Positions 17,924-27,673 are shown, numbered from the stretch's first letter. The stretch: DNA of 64,000 bases from AC-56 sp963798705 (GCA_963798705.1 CAWCTW010000005.1:2467741-2531740), one strand, 5' to 3'. Translations and numbers: made by a program. The notes: generated by a model from the sequence alone, not told the origin.

Positions 17924-18334
17924 TCAGGCGCAGACGTCGAGGCGCATCGAGCTTCCCCGGCCGACCTTGGGGAAGTAGAAGTGGGCCTTCGAGAAGACGC
18001 GGTGACCGCACCTGTGCACCGGATCGGACAGCCTGATCCTCACGGGCGGGCGCTTGTTGCCCATCGGCGTCACGTCGCGACCCTTGCCGCGTGCGTGCCG
18101 TCGGTTCCAGCGGTGCCAGTGGTCGCGCCTCGTGCGGACGAAGAACGCCTCCGCCAGCGGCTCCCCATGCCTGTGGAACGTGCAGCGAGTCGGCTTTCGC
18201 TTGTACTCGCGGTGCAGGTCCCTGCCGGCGATGCAGACCACCTTCGTCTCGCCTCTCTTCTCCGCCGCGAGCCCCGCCGGCGCCGCGAGCGCGGCGGCGG
18301 CGATACAGCAGGCGACGGCTGCGCATAGCTTCAT
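17924..18334 (-). CDS. Secreted hypothetical protein
   Basis: 136 residues: a clear signal peptide (MKLCAAVACCIAAAALAAPAGLAAE) and a small, very basic mature part with four cysteines that could form disulfides. No family recognised. ATG 18334 is chosen over the longer open frame because the signal peptide begins there and GAGGGGG precedes it. Confidence 0.7.
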   Translation of the reverse strand: MKLCAAVACCIAAAALAAPAGLAAEKRGETKVVCIAGRDLHREYKRKPTRCTFHRHGEPLAEAFFVRTRRDHWHRWNRRHARGKGRDVTPMGNKRPPVRIRLSDPVHRCGHRVFSKAHFYFPKVGRGSSMRLDVCA

Positions 18335-18512
18335 CCGAGCCCCCTCGAAGTCGCTTGACGAGGAAGTTACCCCTCCAGCAGCGAGGCTAACGCATGGCAG
18401 GTCCGCGCCTGGTGCACGCTGGCCAGGGTCGTCCATCTCTCGGCGCCCACCACTCCAGGCGAGCGGCGGGCGGCCGGTCGTTGGACCGCCGATCAGCTCT
18501 CGCGCCCTCGGG

Positions 18513-20066
18513 CTAGGCCCGCGCGCCCTCGGCCTGCGGCTCCAGGGTGCCCTCGGCCACCGCCTCGCGCTCGATCTCGCGCTCGCGGACGAGCCACAGG
18601 GAGAGGATCGAGCCGGCGAAGGACAGGAGCGCTCCCAGCACCAGGATCTCGTTCATCCCGTGCAGGAACCCCTGCTCGGCGGCGTTGCGGACGAGCGCCT
18701 GCGACTGCTCCGGGACGCTCGCCAGCGCCTGGTGCAGCCCGCCGGAGGACGTCGCCTCCACCAGGCCGCGGGCCTGATCCGCGCCGACTGCGCCGCCGGC
18801 CACCTCCTGGGTCTTCGAGGCTCCGACGCCGAGGAAGATGGCGCCCCAGGCCGCGATGCCGACCGCGATGCCGACCTGCCGGAACGTGTCGTTGATCCCG
18901 GCCGCCATGCCGCTCCTCTCCTTGGGCACGACGCTCAGCGCGACGTCGGCGATCACCGGATTCAGCAGTCCCACGCCGACGCCGCTCAGGAGGAACCCCG
19001 CCAGCAGCGCGGTCCAGCCCGAGTCCATGTCGAGGCCGGCCATCAGCGCCAGGCCCAGCCCGGTCAGCCCCAGGCCCGCGCTCATCAGATAGCGCGCCTG
19101 GATTCGCGCCAGCGCCATCCCGGCGAGCGGCGCGACGACGAACGAGGCGATGGTGATCGGCAGGTACCGCAGGCCCGCCTCGACCGGTGAGTAGCCGAGG
19201 AAGTTCTGCAGGTACAGGGTCAGGTACAAAAACAGGGCGAACATCGATCCCGAGACCGCGAACGCCGCGATTTGCACTCCCGTGAACGCGCGCCGGCCGA
19301 ACAGCCCCAGCGGCAGCATCGGCTGCTCGACTCGCCGCTCGATGATCGTGAAGGACACCAGCAGCACGGCGGCCGCGGCCATCAGCGAGACGATGATCGC
19401 GCTGCCCCAGCCCTCGTCGTTGCCTCGCACGAGCGCCAGCACCAGCAGGAACAGGGCGCTCGAGAAGGTCGCGAGGCCCGCCCAGTCGACTCGCGTCGCG
19501 TTCGGGTCGCGCGACTCGCGCACCTTCCAGTAGGTGATCGCGATGGCGGCGATCCCGATCGGCACGTTGAGCAGGAAGACCGACTCCCAGCCGAGCCCGT
19601 CGGTCAGCAGGCCGCCGACGAGCGGGCCGATCGCGACGGCGATGCCGATCGTCGCGCCGTAGATGCCCATGGCCATGCCGCGCTCGCGCCCGGCGGGGAA
19701 CTCCTGCGCCACGAGGGCGAGCGAGACGGCGAACATGATCGCGCCGCCGATCCCCTGGGCGGCCCGCGCCAGGTTCAGGAACGTCGGGTCAAGGGCCAAC
19801 CCGCACATGAGCGAGGCGACCGAGAAGATCGCCAGGCCGGCGGCGAAGACCCGCCGGCGCCCGAGCCGGTCGGCGAGCGAGCCGGCGGTGAGCACCAGCG
19901 CCGCAAGCGAGAGGGCGTAGGCGTCGATCACCCACTGCAGGTCCGTGAAGCTTCCGCCGAGATCCTTCTGGATCGCCGGCAGCGCCGTGTTGACCACGGT
20001 GATGTCGAGGAGCAGCATGAACGTCGCGACGCTCACCACCCCGAGGGTCCACCACTTGCGGTTCAT
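18513..20066 (-). CDS. MFS drug-efflux transporter (DHA2/EmrB-QacA type, 14 TM)
   Basis: 517 residues with about 14 hydrophobic helices. It shows LDITVVNTALPAIQ in TM1, DRLGRRRVF in the first loop and the GxIGxAIGPLVGG-like motif C in TM5. Such pumps use the proton gradient to expel drugs or dyes. ATG 20066 is preferred to GTG 20075 because GGAGG lies 8 nt before it. Divergent from a MarR regulator with palindromic DNA between, which suggests substrate-inducible repression. Confidence 0.9.
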   Translation of the reverse strand: MNRKWWTLGVVSVATFMLLLDITVVNTALPAIQKDLGGSFTDLQWVIDAYALSLAALVLTAGSLADRLGRRRVFAAGLAIFSVASLMCGLALDPTFLNLARAAQGIGGAIMFAVSLALVAQEFPAGRERGMAMGIYGATIGIAVAIGPLVGGLLTDGLGWESVFLLNVPIGIAAIAITYWKVRESRDPNATRVDWAGLATFSSALFLLVLALVRGNDEGWGSAIIVSLMAAAAVLLVSFTIIERRVEQPMLPLGLFGRRAFTGVQIAAFAVSGSMFALFLYLTLYLQNFLGYSPVEAGLRYLPITIASFVVAPLAGMALARIQARYLMSAGLGLTGLGLALMAGLDMDSGWTALLAGFLLSGVGVGLLNPVIADVALSVVPKERSGMAAGINDTFRQVGIAVGIAAWGAIFLGVGASKTQEVAGGAVGADQARGLVEATSSGGLHQALASVPEQSQALVRNAAEQGFLHGMNEILVLGALLSFAGSILSLWLVREREIEREAVAEGTLEPQAEGARA

Positions 20067-20098
20067 GTCCGTCACCTCCGAAACATCGGGTACAATTC

Positions 20099-20126
20099 GT
20101 CAGGAAGCCTTGTAAGGGGTTCTGAC
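20099..20126. promoter_or_regulatory. Imperfect palindrome, probable MarR operator
   Basis: GTCAG...CTGAC outer arms and CCTT/AAGG inner arms form a 28-bp imperfect palindrome in the 100-bp region between the efflux pump and its divergent MarR gene. A second small inverted repeat (AGATA / TATCT) lies at about 20150-20166. Confidence 0.4.
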
Positions 20127-20166
20127 CATCTTGCTCAGGCGACCTTATCAGATACCCTGACTATCT

Positions 20167-20667
20167 ATGAGTGACGTCACGCACACCACCGAAAGACGCG
20201 TCGCCCTCGTCGGCCTGCTCGAGGCGACCGCGGAGGCGATGTTCGCCGAGTTCCGCGAGGATCTCGAGAAGGCCGGCTATGGGGACATCCGGCCGACCCA
20301 CGGCTGCGTCTTCCGCTTCGTCCGCGAGGGTGACGGCATGCGGCTCACCGAGCTCGCGCGGCTCGCCGGTACGACCAAGCAATCGGTGGGCGAGATGGTC
20401 GACGACCTGGCCGACCGCGGCTACGTGCAGCGCATCCCGGATCCCGAGGATCGCCGCGCGAAGCTGATCTGCCTCACCGACCGCGGCATCGAGGCCCAGC
20501 GCGTCGGCTTCGGGCTCTTCGAGGACCTCGAGGAGCGCTGGGGCGAGCGCTTCGATACCGAGCGGATCGCGCAGCTCCGCGAGACGCTCGAGGAGATCGT
20601 CGCCGTCCAGGCCCCCGACGCCGTCCCGGAGCTCGCTCACTCGCAGGCCGTCGCGAGCCAGGCCTGA
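20167..20667 (+). CDS. MarR-family transcriptional regulator
   Basis: 166 residues with the winged helix of MarR proteins: MRLTELARLAGTTKQSVGEMVDDLADRGYVQRIPDPEDRRAKLICLTDRG, including the DPxDRR wing. It most likely represses the divergent MFS pump and itself. TACCCT (20153-20158) lies 8 nt before the ATG. Confidence 0.9.
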   Translation: MSDVTHTTERRVALVGLLEATAEAMFAEFREDLEKAGYGDIRPTHGCVFRFVREGDGMRLTELARLAGTTKQSVGEMVDDLADRGYVQRIPDPEDRRAKLICLTDRGIEAQRVGFGLFEDLEERWGERFDTERIAQLRETLEEIVAVQAPDAVPELAHSQAVASQA

Positions 20668-20702
20668 CTCGAGCCACACCCCGGCTCAGCGCTTACAGGC
20701 CC

Positions 20703-21077
20703 TCAGCAGCGGCTTGCAAACTCGTCCAGAAGCTCCGCGGGAGGGACGTCGGCCTCGATCGCGAGCGGGCCGAGCTGGTCCAGCGCGAGCATGTCGAGCT
20801 CCGCCACCTGGGGGCCGCCCTCCTCGTGGGAGTGCTCATGACCGCCCTCCTCGTGGGAGTGCTCCTCCGCGTGCTCGAAATCCTTCGTGGCGCGGCAGAC
20901 GGTTGCGGCGACGTCGGGATTCTGGTCGACGACCTCCTCCACACCGGCGGCGCGAGTCGATCCGGACTCGGCGCCGCTCGTCGTGCTCGTCGCATCGCCC
21001 CCGCAGCCCGCGGCCGCGAAGGCGAGCGGGGTGGCCAAGGCGGCGATCGCGAGCCTGGTTGCATAGCGGGCACTCAC
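20703..21077 (-). CDS. Lipoprotein with His/Glu-rich metal-binding-like repeat
   Basis: 124 residues. A short signal peptide ends in a lipobox (LAFAAAGC), so the protein should be anchored outside the membrane by its Cys. Residues in the middle contain HSHEEGGHEHSHEEGG, a tandem EHSHEEGG unit likely to bind zinc or nickel. No known family is evident. GTG 21077 is chosen because TAGGGT (21085-21090) lies 7 nt upstream and the signal peptide has normal length from there. Confidence 0.7.
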   Translation of the reverse strand: MSARYATRLAIAALATPLAFAAAGCGGDATSTTSGAESGSTRAAGVEEVVDQNPDVAATVCRATKDFEHAEEHSHEEGGHEHSHEEGGPQVAELDMLALDQLGPLAIEADVPPAELLDEFASRC

Positions 21078-21208
21078 GCCGGAGACCCTAGCCAGGCGGT
21101 GGACGGCGATGATCGGTCGCCGCAAGCGTGGTCTCAAGATCCAATTCCGATATACGGAGGTGGATGCATGGGAATGGTCCGGATCACCACGACCATGTCG
21201 CTACCGAA

Positions 21209-23500
21209 TCAGGGGCTCGCGGGCGACTCCTCCGCGGAGTCAAGCGACGGCGGCCGGTCGTCCTGGGGCTCCTGGGGCACGCCCGGCCGTCTGCCGGGCC
21301 AGCCGCTGACCGGCCCGACCAGGCTGATCAGCGCCGGCACGAGCAGCGCCCGCACGATCACGGCGTCGATCAAGAGGCCGACCGCCATGCCGAAGGCGAG
21401 CTCGCGAAACGAGGCCAGCGGGATCAGCGCCGCTGCGGCAAAGGACCCGGCGAGGACGACGCCGGCGACGGTGATCGCCCGCGTCGAGCGTCCCCCGCCC
21501 GCCTCGATCGCGTCGCGTAGCGGGCGGACCCGGGCCTCCTGCCAGATGCGCCCCGCTAGGAAGATGTCGTAGTCGGAGCCGAGGGAGAGCAGGAGGACGG
21601 CGATGGTCAGGGGGACGAAGATCGACAGCCCCGAGTAGCCGAGCACGTCCTGGAAGATGTAGGTCGTCAGCCCCAGCGCCGCGAGGAGCCCGAGCACGCT
21701 GGCGAAGATCAGGTAGATGGGCGCGACAAGGGCGCGCAGCAGGAGTGCGAGCATGCAGAAGATCACGGCGATGGCGATCGGCGTGACGCGGAGCAGGTCG
21801 GAGTGGGTGGCGTCGGCGGTGTCCGCCGAGAGCGCGGAGTCGCCTCCGATCAGGGCGTGCGCTCCGCCGAGCCCGGATGAATCCAGCAGATCCGGCATCC
21901 GCGAGCGCATCGACCGAACCGCGCTGATCGCGCGCGGTCCGAGCGGATCGGACTTGAAGACGACCATGTAGCGGGCGGCGTCCCCGCTGGAGGCGACCAC
22001 CACCCCCAGCGGCTTCCGGAGCGGGGTGTCGTCCGGGCCGATGACCCCCGCCACCTCGGGCTGCCGTGCAAGGAGCCGCTCGAGCGTCGACAGGCCCGCG
22101 CGGTCGCGGGCGATTCCGGTGCGCTCGACGACCACCATGGTCGGGGCGACGATCCCGGGGGAGAACGCCTTGCCCGCCTCGACGTAGCCGCGGTTGACGG
22201 ACGCGTCGGACGGCAGGTTCGTCATCTGCGGGTTCGCGGTGCGGGTGTGCAGCAGCCCGCTGGCCGCGGCGAGCAGCAGTGCGCAGCTCGCGGTGCCCAC
22301 GAGGAATGGATGCCGCACCGCCAGGCGAACCGCCCGCCCTCCCACTCCGGGGGTGTGCTCGACAGGCTCGTCGTCGGCCGAAATCCGCCGCGGCCACAGC
22401 ATCGCCCTCCCCACGATCGCCAGCATCGCCGGCACGAAGGTGACGGCCACCAGCGTGGCCACCAGCACCGTCAACGCCAGTCCCGCGCCGAGTCCGTGCA
22501 GGAAGCCGAGCTCGGCGAAGTACAGCGATCCCGTCGCGAGCGCGATCACCAGCCCGGCCGTGAGGACCACGGGCAGGAGCTCGCCGGCACAACGGCGCGC
22601 GGCGGGGACGCTCTCCATGCCCTCCTCCTCGAGGAGCGCCCGGAAGCGGGTGGTGAAGAAGATCGAATAGTCGGTGAGCACCCCGAAGAGCAGCACCGTC
22701 ATCACCGGCCTCAGCTCGCCCGAGACGCTGATGTCCGTATGGGCGCCAACCCAGGCGACCACCCGCGTGGCCACCAGGAGTCCGACGCCCACCGCCGCCA
22801 GCGCGACAAGCGGCGGGCCCAGTGCCCGAAAGTGAAATCCGACGAGGACGAGGACGAGGACGACGGTCGCGATGTCGAGCCAGATGAGGTTGTGCGAGAT
22901 CAGCTCCCCCTGCTCGACCTGCGCGGGAATCGTGCCGGTCGCCTCCACCTCCGGAGCCGGGCCGCTCGCCCGGCGGTCGGCGGCCAGCTGCCTGGCCATC
23001 CGGGTCGCCCCCGTCAGGCCGGTGTGGGGCGAGGTGAACAGGTAGCTGAGGACCGCCGTCCCCTGCTCGGTCGCGAACGGCAGCAGCCCGAGCGTGTTCG
23101 GGATCGGAAGAGCCCCAAGGAGGTGCGCGAAGGGCGGCGCATTGCGGCCGATCAGCTTCGCGTCTCGACGCACGATCGCTGCCTGCTGCCTGGGGGCGAG
23201 CCCGTCGGGATCGCGCTCGATCACCATGACCCGGCTGATCAGCGGAAACCGGAACTGGCTCATCGACGCCTTCTCGGCGCGGATCGCCTCCGCGTGCTTG
23301 GGCACCATCCCGCCCAGCCCGCCCCCGCCCTCTCCGAGCGCCGGCAGGTTGACGGTCATGTAGGCGGCCACCGCGATCCAGGCCACGACGATCGGAACGC
23401 GAAGGAAGACGATCAGCCACGCCATGCTCCGCGGGACGAGCCGGATCGGGGCCCGCTTCCGTGCCGGCGTGCCGGGCCGTTGCTCGCCCCGGGCGCTCAC
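21209..23500 (-). CDS. MMPL/RND-family membrane transporter
   Basis: 763 residues with two repeats, each one TM helix, a large extracytoplasmic domain and five TM helices. Motifs include FGVLTDYSIFFTTRFR and LSLGSDYDIFLAGRIWQ, the proton-relay Asp-Tyr pair of MmpL proteins. These export lipids or other hydrophobic compounds. It overlaps the upstream membrane-protein gene by ATGA, so the two are translationally coupled. Confidence 0.9.
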   Translation of the reverse strand: MSARGEQRPGTPARKRAPIRLVPRSMAWLIVFLRVPIVVAWIAVAAYMTVNLPALGEGGGGLGGMVPKHAEAIRAEKASMSQFRFPLISRVMVIERDPDGLAPRQQAAIVRRDAKLIGRNAPPFAHLLGALPIPNTLGLLPFATEQGTAVLSYLFTSPHTGLTGATRMARQLAADRRASGPAPEVEATGTIPAQVEQGELISHNLIWLDIATVVLVLVLVGFHFRALGPPLVALAAVGVGLLVATRVVAWVGAHTDISVSGELRPVMTVLLFGVLTDYSIFFTTRFRALLEEEGMESVPAARRCAGELLPVVLTAGLVIALATGSLYFAELGFLHGLGAGLALTVLVATLVAVTFVPAMLAIVGRAMLWPRRISADDEPVEHTPGVGGRAVRLAVRHPFLVGTASCALLLAAASGLLHTRTANPQMTNLPSDASVNRGYVEAGKAFSPGIVAPTMVVVERTGIARDRAGLSTLERLLARQPEVAGVIGPDDTPLRKPLGVVVASSGDAARYMVVFKSDPLGPRAISAVRSMRSRMPDLLDSSGLGGAHALIGGDSALSADTADATHSDLLRVTPIAIAVIFCMLALLLRALVAPIYLIFASVLGLLAALGLTTYIFQDVLGYSGLSIFVPLTIAVLLLSLGSDYDIFLAGRIWQEARVRPLRDAIEAGGGRSTRAITVAGVVLAGSFAAAALIPLASFRELAFGMAVGLLIDAVIVRALLVPALISLVGPVSGWPGRRPGVPQEPQDDRPPSLDSAEESPASP

Positions 23501-24117
23501 GCCGCACCCGTGCGCGTCGCCGGCAGGGGCTCGTCGATCTCGAGCCGGCTGAGCTCGGCCCCGGCGAGGGCGCGGAACCGGCCGGCCTTCATGTCCTCCC
23601 AGGGCTGCTCGCTGACTGACATGATCTCTTCGTACGGCAGGTTCTCGAGCGCCCGCCGTGCCAGAAACTCCTGGAATCGCGGATCGCTGCCGAACATCAA
23701 CAGCGATCGGCTGGCGGCCCGCGCCTCGCGGACGCGGGTCAGCCTCGCCGGCACGTACAGGCCGAGGACGGGGAGCGACGGGAGCACGGCGATCGCGATC
23801 CCGAGGTAGATGCCGAGCCGCTCGGCCGCGTCCTGGCCCTCGCGGCCGTTGACCTCCGCGCTTGCCCCCGCGTCGCGAACGCTCTGCGACGCGCTGCTCA
23901 CGTCGCCCGGCACCAGCGGGATCGAGTCGATGAGGCCGCCCACCTCGCTGACGGCCGAGCCCGTCTGCGAGACGGTCCCGCCCAGCTTCGCGACGTCACG
24001 AGTCGACTGGACGACCGCCACCGCGAGCGCGATCCACAGAGCCGCCCACAGCGCGATCAAGACGTCCGTGGGGGCGATCCGCGAGCTTGCAGGGATCCTG
24101 AGCGTCTTCGTCCACAT
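23497..24117 (-). CDS. Membrane protein, partner of the MMPL transporter
   Basis: 206 residues with two predicted TM helices (about 20-38 and 100-125) flanking a Ser/Val-rich extracytoplasmic stretch. No named family recognised. ATG 24117 follows GGAGGG by 4 nt and is preferred to the 5' open extension. Its stop overlaps the transporter start, so it is probably an accessory subunit. Confidence 0.75.
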   Translation of the reverse strand: MWTKTLRIPASSRIAPTDVLIALWAALWIALAVAVVQSTRDVAKLGGTVSQTGSAVSEVGGLIDSIPLVPGDVSSASQSVRDAGASAEVNGREGQDAAERLGIYLGIAIAVLPSLPVLGLYVPARLTRVREARAASRSLLMFGSDPRFQEFLARRALENLPYEEIMSVSEQPWEDMKAGRFRALAGAELSRLEIDEPLPATRTGAA

Positions 24118-24210
24118 GGGTCCCTCCGATCGAGGTTTGCGCCGTCGATCCGGCGGCGCGATCATCCCTGCTCATACCCGCTGATCCGATCGGGATGCCA
24201 GACGAACGGC

Positions 24211-24236
24211 CGCCGGCGCGGGTGGACGCGCCGGCG
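24211..24236. terminator. GC-rich hairpin after the aldo/keto reductase gene
   Basis: CGCCGGCGCG and CGCGCCGGCG pair perfectly over 10 bp around a 6-nt loop, 3 nt beyond the stop of the minus-strand gene. There is no U-tract, as is common for terminators of GC-rich actinobacteria. Confidence 0.6.
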
Positions 24237-24239
24237 CGA

Positions 24240-25004
24240 TCAGGCGGAGGCCAGGGTCTCGAACTCGTCGTCGGCGAGCTCGATGTCCAGGGCGCCGAGG
24301 TTTTCGTTCAGGTGCTCGAGCGAGAGCGTGCCGGGGATGGGCACGACGACCGGCGAGCGCTTCAGGAGCCAGGCGACCTTGACCTGGCTCGGCGTCGCGC
24401 CGTGATGCTCGGCGATCTCCGCGAGCTGCTCCGGGTCGCCGCCGCGTAGGGGGAAGAAGGGTACGAACACGATCTCCTCCTCGGCGCAGTGGTCGATCAC
24501 CTCCTCGTGCATGCGCTCGGCGAGGCTGTACTCGTTCTGCACCGCGGCGATCGGCGCCACGGCGTGCGCGCGCTCGATCTGCTCGACCGTGACCTCGGAG
24601 AGGCCGATGTGCGCGATCCGGCCCGCGTCGCGGTACTCCTTGAGCACGCCCACCGCCTCCTCCACAGGGATGTGGGGGCGGTGCAGGTAGTACAGGAAGA
24701 TCGTCTCGACCCGCAGCCTCTCGAAGCTCTCCTCGAGCTCGGCCCGCAGGTCATCGACGTCGACGTCGGGCTGGTAGCCGCCCTTGGTGGCGACCACGAG
24801 GTCGTCGGGAAACGGCGCGAGCGTCTTGCCGATCACCCGCTCGCTCTCGCCGCCGGCATAGAGGTGCGCGGTGTCGATGAAGTTGAGCTCGGTGCCGGCG
24901 GCCGCCTCCAGGAACGAGCGGTTCTCGGGCGTATCGGTGAGGCGATTCGTTCCCAGGCCGATGCGGGTGAGGCTGGCGTCTCCGAGGGCCACGGTCCGGT
25001 CCAT
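24240..25004 (-). CDS. Aldo/keto reductase
   Basis: 254 residues, a TIM barrel. The catalytic tetrad is visible: Asp in FIDTAHLYAGGESE, Tyr in the same segment, Lys in VATKGG and His in LYYLHRPH. It reduces carbonyls with NADPH; substrate unknown. A GTG at 25013 would add three residues (MAR). No regulator or partner gene adjoins it. Confidence 0.88.
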   Translation of the reverse strand: MDRTVALGDASLTRIGLGTNRLTDTPENRSFLEAAAGTELNFIDTAHLYAGGESERVIGKTLAPFPDDLVVATKGGYQPDVDVDDLRAELEESFERLRVETIFLYYLHRPHIPVEEAVGVLKEYRDAGRIAHIGLSEVTVEQIERAHAVAPIAAVQNEYSLAERMHEEVIDHCAEEEIVFVPFFPLRGGDPEQLAEIAEHHGATPSQVKVAWLLKRSPVVVPIPGTLSLEHLNENLGALDIELADDEFETLASA

Positions 25005-25126
25005 GCGTGCCACGTACCCGGTTTCGCGAGCGCAACCCGCGTCGGTTCAACCCGTGCCGGTCACTGTGACCGGACCGGCAGATCCCGCGTTCGCGAAACG
25101 CACCGGCGCGCTCGTCGCCGGGCGCT

Positions 25127-25996
25127 TCAGCCGCGGCCGATGAGCTTCTCCATGTGGCGGGCGATCGGCTGGACCATGCGCGGCGAGAGCCGGTGCAGCA
25201 GGTAGAACGGCAGCACCTGGCGGCGGGGCGCCGGCACGATCAGCGCCGGCTTGACGATCGTCCGCAGGACGGCGTCGGCCACCTCCTCCGGCGGGACGCC
25301 GCGCTTGGCATAGAAGGCGGTGACGGCGTCGCGCCGTTCCTCGATGTCTCCCCGCACGATCGCCTTCGTGACGATCGGGGTGTCGATCACTCCCGGGCAG
25401 AGCGCGCTCACGTGGATCCCCCGGTGGGCGAGCTCGGCGTTGAGCGCCTCGCTCATCCCGACCACCCCGTACTTGGACGCGCAGTACGGCGCCATCTTGG
25501 CGGCGGGCATCAGCCCCGCCTGTGAGGCGGTGTTGACCACCGCGGCCGGGCGGCCCTGGCGGAGCATCCTCGGGACGAACGCCTGCATCCCGTAGGCGAC
25601 GCCGAGCAGGTTCACGTCGATCACCCGCCGCCAGTCCTCCGCGGTCGTCGCCTCGATGTTCGCGGCATGCCCGATGCCGGCGTTGTTGTGGAGGACGTCG
25701 ATCGCGCCCTCGGTCTCGAAGAGCTTCGCCGCGAAGGCCTCGACCGCCGCGGGATCGGAGACGTCGAGCTCGTGGGCGGCGGCGGTGCCGCCCGCAGCCT
25801 CGATCTCGCCGGCCACGTTCGCCGCGGCCTCGGCGTCGATGTCGGCGATGTGCACCCTGGCGCCGTGCCGCGCCAGCAGCACCGCGGTCGCGCGGCCGAT
25901 GCCGGATCCGGCGCCCGTGATCGCCGCGACCTTGCCCCCGAGTTCGATCGACTCCGTCCGGCCCTTGCCTCGGCGGGCGTGACGTGTCCGCGCCAT
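25127..25996 (-). CDS. Short-chain dehydrogenase/reductase
   Basis: 289 residues, classical SDR: GAGSGIGRA cofactor loop, HNNAG, catalytic Ser in TASQAG and YCASK active site. The basic C-terminal tail (PRRQVLPFYLLHRLSPRMVQ) is typical of a subgroup found with lipid or steroid metabolism. AAAGGAG precedes the ATG, and a TAGGGT box lies at 26057-26062 upstream, giving a leadered transcript. Confidence 0.9.
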   Translation of the reverse strand: MARTRHARRGKGRTESIELGGKVAAITGAGSGIGRATAVLLARHGARVHIADIDAEAAANVAGEIEAAGGTAAAHELDVSDPAAVEAFAAKLFETEGAIDVLHNNAGIGHAANIEATTAEDWRRVIDVNLLGVAYGMQAFVPRMLRQGRPAAVVNTASQAGLMPAAKMAPYCASKYGVVGMSEALNAELAHRGIHVSALCPGVIDTPIVTKAIVRGDIEERRDAVTAFYAKRGVPPEEVADAVLRTIVKPALIVPAPRRQVLPFYLLHRLSPRMVQPIARHMEKLIGRG

Positions 25997-26097
25997 CGGC
26001 GCTCCTTTCTGCGGTCGCGGGTGGCGTCCGGGTGCGGCTCCGGACGCAGGAATCCCACCCTACAACCGGCGCGCGGGCTCCGAGGGGCCGGGTCGGA

Positions 26098-26703
26098 TCA
26101 GTTGCCCTGGTAGGGCACCACGGCGGTCGCGAGCGGCTTCTCGAAGCTGCGCCCGTACTGCTCGCCCGCCGTCGCGTCGCGCTGGCCCGGCAGCATCACC
26201 ATCTGCCAGGCGGAGACGACCTCGTCGACCGGAACCGTCTGGCGAGCGTTGTCGGAGTCGACCAGGAACAGCAGGTGCAGCCCGTGCGTCCCGATCGAGC
26301 CCTGGTAGTAGTGGTCGCTGCCCTCCGGCAGGCCGTCGCTCGGCTTCCAGCAGGTGCGTGGCGTGCCGTCGGCGGCGACCGCGGGCTCGTCTCCTGAGCG
26401 CAGGTGGAGCTTCGGCCCGGGGTCCGACCCGGTGCCGTCGTCGAAGCACGCGTCGTCGCGGTAATACGGCTCGGCGACGAGGGACTGCGCCGCCCCACCC
26501 GGGGTCAGGTCGGTGGCCTGGTCGATGCGGATCCGGTCGACGATCGACCCGTCGGGTCCCGAGGTGACGTTCCATCCGAGCGCCGCGTTGGCGTCCGAGA
26601 GCGTCGGATCGGTGAGGTCGATCGACTGGTGATACGGCGAGCTCTGGCCGCCGAACGGGTTCGACGCGCACAGCCCGTTCACCGAGCGATAGGTCTGGCG
26701 CAC
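26098..26703 (-). pseudogene. Probable 5'-truncated secreted protein
   Basis: From GTG 26703 the frame gives 201 residues rich in Asp, Gly, Tyr and Cys that look like the mature part of an exported protein (VNGLCASNPFGGQSSPY). There is no signal peptide, and the similarity-like sequence extends upstream (GIERCGFDQS) to a TGA at about 26747 without a start codon. The gene seems to have lost its 5' end, abutting the 3' end of the next gene. A short expressed form cannot be excluded. Confidence 0.5.
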
Positions 26704-26761
26704 GCTCTGGTCGAAGCCGCACCGCTCGATGCCGAGGCGGGCCGGTCACTGGCCGATCGCG

Positions 26762-27220
26762 CTAGCGGCCCAGGCCGCGCAGGAACATGGCGGCCGCGGT
26801 GGGCACCTTCTCGAGAGCCTCGCGCACCTCGCTGAGGCCCGCGCGCAGCTCCGCATCGCCCGCCTCGATCGGGAGCATCGAGTCCTGGAGCTCGGCGATC
26901 CTTCGGTCGGCGTCCCCGAGGGCCGCCGCCATGCGCTGGACGAGCTCCTTCACTCCCTGCGAGGCCGGTCCCGCCGAGGGCGGCTCGAACGTGTCGCCGG
27001 AGAGCCCGACCCGCTGGGCGAACTGGGCGTGGGTGCGCTTGCCGCGACCGTAGGCCCGCTGCACGGGCCGGTAGAGGTCGGCCTCCAGGCGGTCGGCGGC
27101 GTCGACGGAGAGCTGCTCGAAGGCCTCGCTGAGGCACGCGACGGCCAGGCCAAGCTGGTCGAGCGCGGCCGCGAGGTCGTCGAGGATCTGCTGCCGGGCT
27201 TCCGCGGTGGTGGTGGCCAT
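26762..27220 (-). CDS. Hypothetical helical protein
   Basis: 152 residues, predicted all-helical with heptad-like stretches (AEARQQILDDLAAALDQLGLA; ADRRIAELQDSML). No signal peptide, TM helix or known domain. Codon use and composition match the surrounding genes, so it is probably real. Confidence 0.6.
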   Translation of the reverse strand: MATTTAEARQQILDDLAAALDQLGLAVACLSEAFEQLSVDAADRLEADLYRPVQRAYGRGKRTHAQFAQRVGLSGDTFEPPSAGPASQGVKELVQRMAAALGDADRRIAELQDSMLPIEAGDAELRAGLSEVREALEKVPTAAAMFLRGLGR

Positions 27221-27277
27221 GGCCCGAGGTTATTCGAGCCACCGCCATCGGCCCCGGGTCGGGATACTGGTCAGACG

Positions 27278-27673
27278 ATGTCCCAGGAGAACATGGAGCT
27301 GGCGCGCGCGCTGGCCGACGCCTTCAACCGGCGCGACTGGGAGGCGTTCGTGGCGGGCGCCGACGAGGAGATCGACGTCGAGTCGCGACTCGTTGCGATG
27401 GAGGGGGCCTTCCACGGGCACGACGGGCTGCGCCGCTGGTGGGACGCCTTTCTCGGTGCCTTTCCCGACTACACCGTCGAGATCGACGAGCTGCGCGACC
27501 TCGGCGACGTGACGCTGGCCCACGTCCGCGGCTGGGGGCACGGCGCGGGCAGCGACACGCCCCTTCTCGACCCGTTCTGGCAGCCGGTCCGGTGGCGAGA
27601 CGGCAAGTGCGTGTGGTGGCGCAACTGCACGACCGAGGACGAGGCCCTCGAGGCCGCCGGGCTGTCCGAGTAG
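27278..27673 (+). CDS. SnoaL/NTF2-like protein
   Basis: 131 residues, MSQENMELARALADAFNRRDWEAF opening helix. The ATG has GATACT (27263-27268) 9 nt upstream. Followed after 3 nt by a second NTF2-like gene, suggesting an operon of diverged tandem copies. Function unknown. Confidence 0.8.
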   Translation: MSQENMELARALADAFNRRDWEAFVAGADEEIDVESRLVAMEGAFHGHDGLRRWWDAFLGAFPDYTVEIDELRDLGDVTLAHVRGWGHGAGSDTPLLDPFWQPVRWRDGKCVWWRNCTTEDEALEAAGLSE

